Source: JAGFIY01 sp964499285 (GTDB lineage Bacteria; Bacteroidota; Ignavibacteria; Ignavibacteriales; Melioribacteraceae). Taken from it: DNA of 22,787 bases. The position numbers and the translations under genes were made by a program. Positions 15,296 through 22,787 of this stretch are shown here, piece after piece. How positions within the stretch are numbered: the stretch's first letter is position 1; every line of letters starts with the position of its first letter. Location of the stretch: NCBI GenBank assembly GCA_964499285.1, contig CAZCLA010000043.1, positions 1-22,787 on the forward strand, read 5' to 3'. The notes beneath the pieces are model-generated. The model did not search any database and was not told where the DNA came from. It saw only the letters and a list, made by a program, of their open reading frames with translations.

Positions 15296-18148
15296 ATGTC
15301 AGTCAAACGACTCCTGTTGCTTTTTACTTTTTTATCGGTCAGTACTATCTTGCCGCAAGTTGAATCCTACAACCTTATTACAATTCAAAAAGAATCATTC
15401 GCAAATCTTGAAAAAAATATTCAAAACGAAATAGAAATATTACACGAATTTCATAACGGATTATTTGCTAAAACTAATTCAGAATTATTGAAACAAATCG
15501 AATATGAGAATATAGATTATAAACTTATCGATAATTATGATCCTTCAGCTAAGTATTATTTATTCGAATCCAAAAAGAATATTAATCCCGCTGGATTCGG
15601 TGAAGTGTTGGTTCAGCTTGATAAGCAGGCAATTCTTAAGAATCTTGACCGCTCAAAAATAAATCCCGAACAAACCGAAATTACAGTAACCGAACTCCAA
15701 AAATATTCTTCAGCCGAAATAAGTTTTAATCAAAGATATACTATAAATTCGAGCACAAAAATTGATTCCATGGTTAATGCGGTTATTTCACAAGTGAATG
15801 TTGACAGCGTAACTTCGTTTATCCAGTCGCTGCAAGATTTTCAAACAAGATATCTTTTTGCACCAAACAGAAGAGATGTTGCTGAGTGGATAAAAAACAA
15901 ATTTATTTCCTTCGGTTATGAAAATGCAAGACTAGATTCATTTGTATATAATGGATATTGGCAGTATAACGCTGTTGCACAGTTGGATGCAGCAGAAAAA
16001 GTTAACGACTACATTGTAATCGGCGGACATCACGACAGCATTACAGGTAGCGATCCGATGAGTTTTGCTCCGGGAGCTGATGATAACGCAAGCGGAACCG
16101 TTGCAGTGATTGAAACAGCTCGCGCATTGAAAGCTGCAAATTTTAACTCTCCTAAAAATATTGTATTTGTAACTTTTGCCGCAGAAGAAAGAGGCTTGTG
16201 GGGAAGCAAAGATTACGCACAGAAAGCATTGCAGCAAGGAATGAACATCAGCTTAATGATCAATCATGACATGATAAGTTACTCAAGAAACAGCGTTGAA
16301 ACCTCTGTAGTTGATATTAACAGATATACTGGTTCTGATGAATTTGCCGAGATAGCAGCTTATGCGGTTGAAAATTATACTGATCTTCGTTCAAATTATG
16401 GAGGCTATAACAGTGCCGGCTCGGACAGTCATTCGTTCTGGGATTTAGGTTTTCCCGCAATTTATTTTGAAGAGAATGTATTCAGTCCTTATTACCACTC
16501 AAACAGTGATGTGGTAGCAAATTATAATATGCCTTACTGTTCGGCTGTTATCCAAGCTTCATGTGCAACAACCGTGATGACTGCAGTTACTCCTTCAAAA
16601 GTTCAGGATTATGAAATTTTTGATATCGGCAACGGCACTTCACTTCAGTTAAGCTGGGCGCCTGATGAAGCAAACAATTTTTCGTACTTCAAAATATTTG
16701 CCGGAAATGAAAGCGGGGTTTATTCCAGAGAAGAAACAACCGCGGATAATGAGTTTGTACTTGATGGATTAACTGAAGGAATTAATTATTTTGTAGCTGT
16801 TGCATCAGTCAATACGGACGGCTTCGAAAGTATTCTCGTGGAGAAATCGCTTACTCCATATTCAAGACCTCATGTACCTGCCGATCTAAGTGATGAACCG
16901 GTTATGTTCGGTGTTAAATTAAGTTGGACTCACAATTTGGAACTCGATCTTGCCGGCTATAATATTTATCGATCGGAAAATCCTTCCGAAAGTTTTGTTA
17001 AACTTAACAACGAATTAATTATTGAAAATCATTATCAAGATTTTACGACAAATAAAAACCAATATTATTATTATAAAATTTCTGCTGTGGATGAAGATGA
17101 GAATGAAAGCGACTTATCAAACGCGTTAAGGTCCCACCCGGTTACACTTCAATCCGAACTCATTATTGTCGACGAAACCTCAGATGAATCCGAAGAACAC
17201 GATGCTGAGTATGATGCATTTTATAATAACATTCTAAAAAATTATGAATATTCTTCATTCGATGTTTTTAAGGAAGACGGAATTAAACTAGCCGACATTG
17301 CAGGATACAAAAATGTTATCTGGTTGAGTGAGGATGAATCTAATTTTACTGCCGCATTTAATTTGAAAGAGGATATCGCAAAACTTCTGAATTTTGGCGG
17401 CACCTTTGTTTATATAGGTTATCTTCCTACAAAGGCTTTCGAAAATGACGTGCAGGAAGAAACCACATTTGGGATAGGAACATTCGTTAGGGATTATCTT
17501 AAAATCGATTATAAATACAAAGGTTTTGGTTCAAGGTTTAACGGTGCCGAAGACGAATACATGAATTATCCGGTTCTGAAAATCGATAGTTTAAAAGCGC
17601 CGGCAAACACAAATTATCACTTGAGAAATATTGAAAGTATAAGTGCCTCGGATGAAGCGTCGGAAATATATTTATACAAATCGGATTACGATCCATCATC
17701 TCCGCAGGGGAAATTAATTGGTTCCCCCGTGGCAGTGGAATATTTGGGTGAAGATTTTAAAACAATTACAACATCATTTCCGCTTTATATGATGAAAGAA
17801 AATGATGCCAAATCATTTTTAGCATACATAGTAGAAGAAAAACTCGGTTTGACAACTGATGTAACTGAAGATTTACAAGTTCCCACCAAATATTCGTTGA
17901 GTCAAAATTATCCAAATCCCTTTAATCCAAGTACAGTGATCAGTTATCAGATATCAGTAAACAGCAAAGTAACTCTAAAAATTTATGATGTTTTGGGAAG
18001 AGAGGTTGCTGTGCTTGTAAACGAATACCAACCAGCGGGAAATTACGAAGTTGAGTTTAACGCGAAAGGATTATCGTCGGGAGTTTATTATTACAGAATT
18101 GAATCCGGGAACTTCAGCGATACGAAGAAAATGATTTTATTAAAATAA
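15296..18148 (+). CDS. Secreted M28 zinc aminopeptidase-like protein with FN3 and T9SS domains
   Basis: A 950-residue protein. The start is the ATG at 15296, where GGGGGAG stands just upstream and a signal peptide begins (MSVKRLLLLFTFLSVSTILP); an upstream in-frame TTG would bury it. An N-terminal prodomain-like region of ~190 residues precedes the M28 catalytic domain, whose ligands are all present: GHHDS (H245, with D247), PGADDNASG (D262), AAEERG (catalytic E297, ligand E298), NHDM (D325) and YYHSNSD (H401). Two fibronectin type III-like domains follow (~430-610), then an alpha/beta domain with LADIAGYKNVIWLSEDES that resembles a flavodoxin/GATase-like fold, and a type A T9SS sorting domain from about 870 (QNYPNPFNPSTVISYQI to KKMILLK). 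It probably digests extracellular peptides; exact specificity is unknown. Confidence 0.93.
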   Translation: MSVKRLLLLFTFLSVSTILPQVESYNLITIQKESFANLEKNIQNEIEILHEFHNGLFAKTNSELLKQIEYENIDYKLIDNYDPSAKYYLFESKKNINPAGFGEVLVQLDKQAILKNLDRSKINPEQTEITVTELQKYSSAEISFNQRYTINSSTKIDSMVNAVISQVNVDSVTSFIQSLQDFQTRYLFAPNRRDVAEWIKNKFISFGYENARLDSFVYNGYWQYNAVAQLDAAEKVNDYIVIGGHHDSITGSDPMSFAPGADDNASGTVAVIETARALKAANFNSPKNIVFVTFAAEERGLWGSKDYAQKALQQGMNISLMINHDMISYSRNSVETSVVDINRYTGSDEFAEIAAYAVENYTDLRSNYGGYNSAGSDSHSFWDLGFPAIYFEENVFSPYYHSNSDVVANYNMPYCSAVIQASCATTVMTAVTPSKVQDYEIFDIGNGTSLQLSWAPDEANNFSYFKIFAGNESGVYSREETTADNEFVLDGLTEGINYFVAVASVNTDGFESILVEKSLTPYSRPHVPADLSDEPVMFGVKLSWTHNLELDLAGYNIYRSENPSESFVKLNNELIIENHYQDFTTNKNQYYYYKISAVDEDENESDLSNALRSHPVTLQSELIIVDETSDESEEHDAEYDAFYNNILKNYEYSSFDVFKEDGIKLADIAGYKNVIWLSEDESNFTAAFNLKEDIAKLLNFGGTFVYIGYLPTKAFENDVQEETTFGIGTFVRDYLKIDYKYKGFGSRFNGAEDEYMNYPVLKIDSLKAPANTNYHLRNIESISASDEASEIYLYKSDYDPSSPQGKLIGSPVAVEYLGEDFKTITTSFPLYMMKENDAKSFLAYIVEEKLGLTTDVTEDLQVPTKYSLSQNYPNPFNPSTVISYQISVNSKVTLKIYDVLGREVAVLVNEYQPAGNYEVEFNAKGLSSGVYYYRIESGNFSDTKKMILLK

Positions 18149-18162
18149 TAATTCAGATAAAC

Positions 18163-18206
18163 TAGGGACAAGTACCGCCAAGGCGGATTCAAACAGCTTG
18201 TCCCTA
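18163..18206. repeat. Compound inverted repeat after the M28 peptidase gene
   Basis: The outer arms TAGGGACAAG (18163-18172) and CTTGTCCCTA (18197-18206) are perfect 10-base complements. Inside is a second stem, CCGCC-AA-GGCGG (18175-18186). It begins 15 nt after the stop codon. There is no clear T run on either strand, so it is not a standard terminator; it may end or protect the transcript or be a REP-like element. Confidence 0.65.
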
Positions 18207-18270
18207 AAAAATTAAAGTACTAAGCTGCAACCAAACTCAAGTTAAGTTACAGTTTTTCGTTATGCAATTA

Positions 18271-18574
18271 ACCCGAAATTCCATTTTAAGATGGAGCAGC
18301 ACAAATCTTTCCAAACACCTCATTTTATTTTACGTTTAGCAATTAGTATTACAGATAAATTTGTATAGAATAAATTTAACGTTGACTTTTGTTTTATTTA
18401 TTCCCATTATAATAAAAGACTTAACTGTTCTTTTTTATCTTACGTCTGAGGATTTACTCCTCGGGTGAATTGAAGAAAAAATGCAAAGGAAAGGGAACTT
18501 AATAAAGCAAAGCTAAATAGATTTATTTGAAGAGGTTAGAAATGTTTGCTGATCTACTTTACCCGAAATTCCAT
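18271..18574. repeat. 14-base direct repeat, two copies 290 nt apart
   Basis: ACCCGAAATTCCAT occurs at 18271-18284 and again at 18561-18574 on the same strand with unrelated flanks. No transposase or terminal inverted repeats lie between the copies. Origin unknown. Confidence 0.5.
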
Positions 18575-18610
18575 CCCCAGAAGAATCAATACAATAGTAT
18601 CCAGTTGTAA
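18542..18610 (+). CDS. Possible 22-residue ORF upstream of the propeller gene
   Basis: ATG at 18542 is preceded by GAGG 6 nt upstream and reads MFADLLYPKFHP...SIQL, then TAA. It contains the second copy of the 14-base repeat. No family is recognised and no hydrophobic segment is present. It could be a leader peptide or chance; the ribosome site is the only argument for it. Confidence 0.2.
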   Translation: MFADLLYPKFHPQKNQYNSIQL

Positions 18611-18661
18611 AACAATCAAAAACAATGAAAATTAGACTAATTAAGTGAGCATAGAAATAAA

Positions 18662-19978
18662 ATGAAAAAGTTCGTTTTCCTTCTTATTGGTTTCTTGTTT
18701 TTTTATTCCGGCTTGTTTGCACAAGAATTTCAAATTTCCGAAAGTACTTCCCATTATTTCTCTATCGATAGGTTTACCAACGATGTTTACTGGCAATATT
18801 TATATACCGGGGAAATCTATAGAACAAATCTAAACACAATGGAAACCGAGTTGACGGATTATGAAATAGAAGCATTGCCCGTTTTTGCAAATAAAACTCA
18901 CATGGCGGCATATATAGAAAACGGTGATATTTTCATCCATAATTTTGATATCGATAGTTCGTGGATGATAATTGAAGGTGATTATTCTAGTCTGTACCGA
19001 GGATTCTCCTTTTCACCAAATGATATTTCATTACGCGTCTATGACAAATTTTATAATCTTAAAGAAGAAAATATCTACACGAAACAAGCATACAATAACG
19101 TCAGTGAAAGAGGTTTTGCCTGGAACAGCGACTCAACCGCAATTTATCTTTTCGAATTTGATAAAAAATATATTTGTGAATATAATTACTTACGAGATAG
19201 GTTGGATACACTTAAATCTAATAATAATGTATGGGTTGATTGGATCGATATTGATTACGATATTGATAGTAGAACTTTAATTTATAGTGTATTTGGTGGT
19301 GATGATGGGAGTGCAAATGCAAGTCTGTTTCTATGGAATTTAACTACAAATGAAACCGAGTTGATATATGATCAATATCGTGATTTAGTCTCAACTCCTT
19401 GTGCACAAACCTATTATCAATTTACCTATCCTAAATTCTCTTTAGATTCAAGAAAAATTGCCTTCTTTGGTTACCCTGTAACGCTCAACGCTTCAGGTGT
19501 TTATACAAATTTTTTAGATTCTGCTTATACACATCTATATACGATATGCGATGCTTGGGGTGTGAAGAGAGATATCCAATGGTTAAATAACGATACAATA
19601 ATATATGTGGATAATACGAGAAAAAGAATTTATGGTTTTGACATTACATCCCCTATAACCACAATAAAAGATGAACAACTAGTTGTTTCCAAAGAGATTA
19701 GCTTTAGTAATTACCCAAATCCGTTTAATAATTTTACTAATTTTTTAATTACATCACCATATAAAGGAACCGGGGAAATCCATATTTATAATATTTTAGG
19801 AGAAAGAATAGGCTCACCGATAACAGCAAAAATTGTTATTGGGGAACAAACTATACCCTTTATACATAATAGCAAGAAAAAGTCTGTTGCAAGCGGCATC
19901 TATTTCGCACAATTTGATTTAGTTTCTGATTCTAATGAGAAATTTTCAAAAACTATTAAAATTCTTTTAACAAAGTAA
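18662..19978 (+). CDS. Secreted propeller-like protein with T9SS domain (copy 1)
   Basis: A 438-residue protein with a signal peptide (MKKFVFLLIGFLFFYSGLFA, cleavage before QEF). The body (about 21-345) consists of repeated beta-strand blades of TolB/WD40-like character: IYRTNLNTMETELTDYE, AYIENGDIFIHNFD, FSFSPNDISLRVYD, FAWNSDSTAIYLFEFDKKY, YPKFSLDSRKIAFFGYPV. The C-terminal ~85 residues are a T9SS sorting domain (NYPNPFNNFTNFLITSP, IHIYNILGERI, SGIYFAQFDL, KTIKILLTK). No catalytic residues are recognised. It is 14 nt upstream of the M6-like protease gene, hence co-transcribed, and is homologous to the truncated gene at 22429. Likely a binding or accessory surface protein. Confidence 0.85.
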   Translation: MKKFVFLLIGFLFFYSGLFAQEFQISESTSHYFSIDRFTNDVYWQYLYTGEIYRTNLNTMETELTDYEIEALPVFANKTHMAAYIENGDIFIHNFDIDSSWMIIEGDYSSLYRGFSFSPNDISLRVYDKFYNLKEENIYTKQAYNNVSERGFAWNSDSTAIYLFEFDKKYICEYNYLRDRLDTLKSNNNVWVDWIDIDYDIDSRTLIYSVFGGDDGSANASLFLWNLTTNETELIYDQYRDLVSTPCAQTYYQFTYPKFSLDSRKIAFFGYPVTLNASGVYTNFLDSAYTHLYTICDAWGVKRDIQWLNNDTIIYVDNTRKRIYGFDITSPITTIKDEQLVVSKEISFSNYPNPFNNFTNFLITSPYKGTGEIHIYNILGERIGSPITAKIVIGEQTIPFIHNSKKKSVASGIYFAQFDLVSDSNEKFSKTIKILLTK

Positions 19979-19992
19979 ATAATGGAATAAAA

Positions 19993-22341
19993 ATGAAACT
20001 GATTATAATAATTTTATGCATATTATTTTTTTCGACTCAGTTCTTTCCTCAAGAACTACCTCTCTGCAGTTGCGGGTTTGTTGATTCTTCTTACTCACCA
20101 CCTGCTGCTAAAGTTTCATCTGTAAATCTATCAGGTCATTTTGAGGAATTAGTTGTTACAGTTGGATTTTCTGATTTTTCGCCTTCATATCCTACAATTG
20201 ACACAAATTATGCATATCCACTACTTGGAGTCTTTCCGGATGGTACATTATTGTCTGATTATATTATTCAGAATGGAAGTCCAATTCCTATTGATGAATG
20301 GTATGAACCTGCTTTTGACACCTATTTCGACACACATTCCGGAGGTGAATATACGGTAGATTTTGAATTCATAAAGACTCCAGCAGGCAATACCTATACA
20401 CCCGATAGCTCTTTTACATATTTTCAAGATGGCGGAAGTATCAATAATGTCATTTGGAATAACTGGTATGAAATCTGCCATCAAGTAACTTCTAATATGT
20501 ATTCTGACAATCCTCAAGTATTTAATAATATTGATTTGATAAATTTTGTATTCAAGGTTGGTTCAACACCAAAAGATGCATTTAGCACGCTTCACGGCGG
20601 AACAGTTCGATACCATGTAACTTTCAACGGACCTGGTGGAGCGTACTATGATGATAAGCCAATAACATTAAACTGAAAAGCGGATGCTATACCACACGAA
20701 AAATTGCACGTTATCGGCGAATTATCTGGTACACCCAGCGGTTTTAGGGGTTTACCCGATAGGGGATCAAATAAAGATATTTATGATAATGGACATCCGC
20801 ATTTTAATCTATCATGGGGCTATGATATTATGTTCCATAATGGAGTACTTCCGGCAGAACATTCTTTATATGGTCTTCCTCCAATGTGTACTCATGATTT
20901 GATTTTTTTCAATTGGATTAAAAGCGACGAGATAAAAATCTTACATGACGGCGACAACTTCAATGGAATTAAACTTGCTGATTGGGCTTATCCTTTAACA
21001 GCTGTCCAAAAGGCAAATAATTTTTACCGCGTAATAAAAGTTATGATACACGAAAACTATTCGGACGATTTGGATGAATATTTTTTAGTTGAATACCATA
21101 AAGGTTCTGAATTTGATAAAAATTTCACTAACCTTGATGATTTTTCCTCAACTAATAACTATAATAAAGGAGTATTGATTTGGCATATTAAAGAACGGAC
21201 CAATCTTATAAGCATAGCGAGTGATAACTTATACGATCTCGAAGTAGCAGTTCCTTATAATGGTTGGTATGGTAATCCTATTCCGAATGATTCTTATCCA
21301 CGGGACTATACTCGCGATCCTTATTGGAATAATTTTGCAGGCGAGCCGGATTATCTTGATGATTTACAAACTGAATATAATCCTACCTACCAAGCTGACG
21401 GATTTAATATGTATGTATTTTCTCATCTTCAAGATGGCGGCAGACATATTTGGGAAACAACTGATCCACGAACAACTTATCCTTGGTATAAACCTGCACC
21501 ACAATGGTTTTATCGCCCTATGAGTATGCGAAGTGATTTTTTCACAGACCAATATATAAAAGGTCGTAAAAACGATAAGCTCACTGATGTTACTCGTCCA
21601 TCTTCAAAAGACTGGGCAGGTAACTATACTCATATTTCAATTAAAAATATAAAAAGAGTTAGCGATTATATGACGGTTGATGTAGCTTATAATGACGATC
21701 AAACAATAATATCTCCAATACCGCAAAACATAACCAAAAGTCTTACTCCAATTCCTAGTTCCCCTGCTTGTTATTATCCTACTATTACGTGGGATCCTGT
21801 CAACTTACCGGATATTGATCATTATGAAATTTATAAAGCGGGATTAGCCCCAAATAATTTTTCATTATTAAGCGCTACAGCACACACAGCATTTACGGAC
21901 ACCACCGAAGAAACTTGTTTATTTCAAGGTTACAATCAAACAATATCTATTTATTATTATGTTGCTTCAGTTTTTAATCCTTCAGGAATATCAGATCCTT
22001 CAGACACAGTAAGATTTTCGGTTAATTTAGATGAGGGTTCGAAAAAAACAACGGTCAGTATTGAAAATACTGTTTCCAAAAATTATGAACTTATGCAAAA
22101 TTATCCCAACCCGTTTAATCCTACAACAACAATTACTTATCAACTTCCATCTGAGGGATTGGTGAGATTATACGTATTTGATAGTCTTGGTAACACAGTA
22201 TTAAGACTCGTTAATAAACGGCAAGCCGCTGGAAAGTATTCTATAGAATTTGATGCGACTAATATTCCTAGCGGAGTTTATTATTACAGAATTGAATCCG
22301 GGTGCTTCAGCGATACGAAGAAGATGATTTTGTTGAAATAG
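19993..22341 (+). pseudogene. M6-like secreted metalloprotease interrupted by one in-frame TGA
   Basis: One 782-codon frame is broken only by TGA at codon 228 (20674-20676). Both sides stay in the same frame, so this is a nonsense change and not a frameshift. Upstream: a signal peptide (LIIIILCILFFSTQFFP) and the N-terminal part (HFEELVVTVGFSDFSP, FDTYFDTHSGGEYTVDFEF). Directly after the stop come HEKLHVIGEL (H235, E236, H239), WGYDIMFHNG, HDLIFFNWI and GVLIWHIKERTN, all in the order of M6 (immune inhibitor A-like) proteases. Then come an FN3-like domain (~610-690) and a type A T9SS domain (QNYPNPFNPTTTITYQL to KKMILLK). A TTG restart at 20704 would begin inside HEKLH and lose the catalytic Glu, so neither fragment would be active. 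The rest shows no decay, so the stop is recent, read through, or a sequence error. Confidence 0.8.
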
Positions 22342-22360
22342 TCCCAAATCGAGGTGCAGA

Positions 22361-22384
22361 ATGAAAAAGAAGTTTATAACATAA
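22361..22384 (+). other. Seven-codon ORF, possible remnant of a gene start
   Basis: GAGG followed by ATG at 22361 encodes MKKKFIT and then TAA. A ribosome site followed by a lysine-rich signal-peptide-like start is what a secreted-protein gene looks like at its beginning, so this may be the relic of a deleted gene between the protease and propeller copy 2. It may also be chance. Confidence 0.2.
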
Positions 22385-22428
22385 TTAGTTTCGGTATGTT
22401 CTCACTAATTTATTTTAAGAGGAACGCT

Positions 22429-22787
22429 ATGAAGTCAATAAAAGCACAAAAATTCATTATACTTTTTTTCGTTTTACTATTAAGTCAAATTACTTTCGCT
22501 CAAGAGTTTTTAATCTCTGATTTAGCATCCGTAAATTTTTCTCTAGATAGAAGAGCCAGGGTAATTTATTTAGATCACTTGTTTTCAGATGCTGTTTTTT
22601 CATATGACTTAAATACAAATAAACTTGATACAACCGATTTTCAGCGTCTTCCTCATTTTGCTAATAAAAATTATTGGGCTTATATCTCTAATTACGGATT
22701 TATCGATTTTGAAAATGATACTACTCTAAAATTCGAAAATTTAGATGACTTTACAGGAGCTCATTTTAGTTTTTCACCTAACGACCT
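22429..22787 (+). CDS. Secreted propeller-like protein (copy 2), 3' end outside window
   Basis: The ATG at 22429 has AGAGGA 5-10 nt upstream. The frame is open for 119 codons to the window edge. A signal peptide (KAQKFIILFFVLLLSQITFA) is followed by QEFLISDLASVNFSLDRR. It aligns along its whole visible length with the gene at 18662: QEF-IS, FS-DR, DLNTNKL against NLNTMET, LPHFANKNYWAYISN against LPVFANKTHMAAYIEN, and FSFSPND in both. It is therefore a paralogue, not a repeat of identical DNA. A propeller-like body and a T9SS tail are expected beyond the edge. Role unknown; placement on the far side of the M6-like protease suggests a functional set. Confidence 0.85.
   Translation, partial: MKSIKAQKFIILFFVLLLSQITFAQEFLISDLASVNFSLDRRARVIYLDHLFSDAVFSYDLNTNKLDTTDFQRLPHFANKNYWAYISNYGFIDFENDTTLKFENLDDFTGAHFSFSPND

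Larger units (their letters stand above)
18149..18661. other. Gene-poor 513-nt region with hairpins and a direct repeat
   Basis: No convincing protein gene. It holds the compound inverted repeat at 18163-18206, a 14-base direct repeat (18271-18284 and 18561-18574), a short hairpin at 18446-18464 (CTGAGGA with TCCTCGG) and a very short ORF at 18542-18610. TTGACT (18382-18387) and TATAAT (18408-18413) look like promoter boxes, but their 20-nt spacing is too long for a standard sigma70 promoter. The promoter of the following secreted-protein gene is presumably here. Confidence 0.6.

Noticed and set aside
18262..18339. 25-codon ORF containing the first copy of the 14-base repeat
   Set aside because: No ribosome site, and it reads the repeat in a different frame from the second copy, so the repeat is not conserved as protein.
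18382..18413. TTGACT/TATAAT promoter in the intergenic stretch
   Set aside because: The boxes are 20 nt apart rather than about 17, and the site is about 250 nt from the next gene; not reported as a promoter.
20674..20676. TGA as a selenocysteine codon or as a reassigned sense codon
   Set aside because: No plausible SECIS-like hairpin follows the TGA, proteases of this type are not known selenoproteins, and other genes here (carbamoyltransferase, DUF134) use TGA as a normal stop.
20704..22341. Second half of the M6-like gene as an independent CDS starting at TTG 20704
   Set aside because: The TTG lies inside the HEKLH motif, has no ribosome site, and would yield a protein without signal peptide or catalytic Glu.
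1..22787. CRISPR array, integrase, transposase, prophage or toxin-antitoxin genes
   Set aside because: I looked for regularly spaced repeats and for the relevant protein signatures on both strands and found none.

Overview
The window is AT-rich bacterial DNA that most resembles the Ignavibacteria (Bacteroidota/Chlorobi side of the FCB group). The main argument is that four secreted proteins end in a type A Por/type IX secretion (T9SS) sorting domain whose YPNPFNPTT-like entry motif is typical of that lineage. Clear Shine-Dalgarno sequences (GGAGG, GAGGGG) precede many genes. This is a draft scaffold: two runs of exactly 100 N (2889-2988 and 8937-9036) are placeholder gaps, and both cut genes.

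Layout. (1) 1-1057: the 3' part of a T9SS-exported repeat protein, then a terminator. (2) 1107-4922: a GDSL/SGNH hydrolase with TPRs, reading left out of gap 1. Reading right out of the same gap is a tight operon of a NodU/CmcH-type O-carbamoyltransferase, an SxtJ-type membrane protein and a 52-residue DUF5989 protein. These four families match sxtI-J-K-L of cyanobacterial saxitoxin clusters, but no other toxin gene is present. (3) 4919-6739: an exported GH13 alpha-amylase-type enzyme that overlaps the 52-residue gene tail to tail. (4) 6878-8089: tRNA-Ser(UGA), a cold-shock protein whose ribosome site can be sequestered by its leader, and a two-gene minus-strand operon (DUF134 regulator plus His-rich NifX/NifB-like protein) behind a perfect 20-bp palindrome. 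(5) 8221-9717: a membrane PH-domain protein and a short Omp85-type barrel interrupted by gap 2. (6) 9809-18148: a large lipoprotein alpha-2-macroglobulin with an intact thioester motif, followed by an M28 zinc peptidase with a T9SS domain. (7) 18149-18661: a gene-poor stretch with an inverted repeat and a direct repeat. (8) 18662-22787: a tandem set of secreted proteins: a beta-propeller-like T9SS protein, an M6-like metalloprotease broken by one in-frame TGA just before its HEXXH motif, and a paralogue of the propeller protein that runs off the end.

How the genes fit together. The right half is devoted to extracellular and surface proteolysis: two T9SS peptidases, a periplasmic protease-trapping macroglobulin and companion propeller proteins. 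The left half holds a small carbamoylation/ester-hydrolysis cassette of unknown substrate. The most notable observations are the sxtIJKL-like cassette, the single-stop M6 protease flanked by duplicated propeller genes, the DUF134 palindrome and the candidate cold-shock RNA switch.
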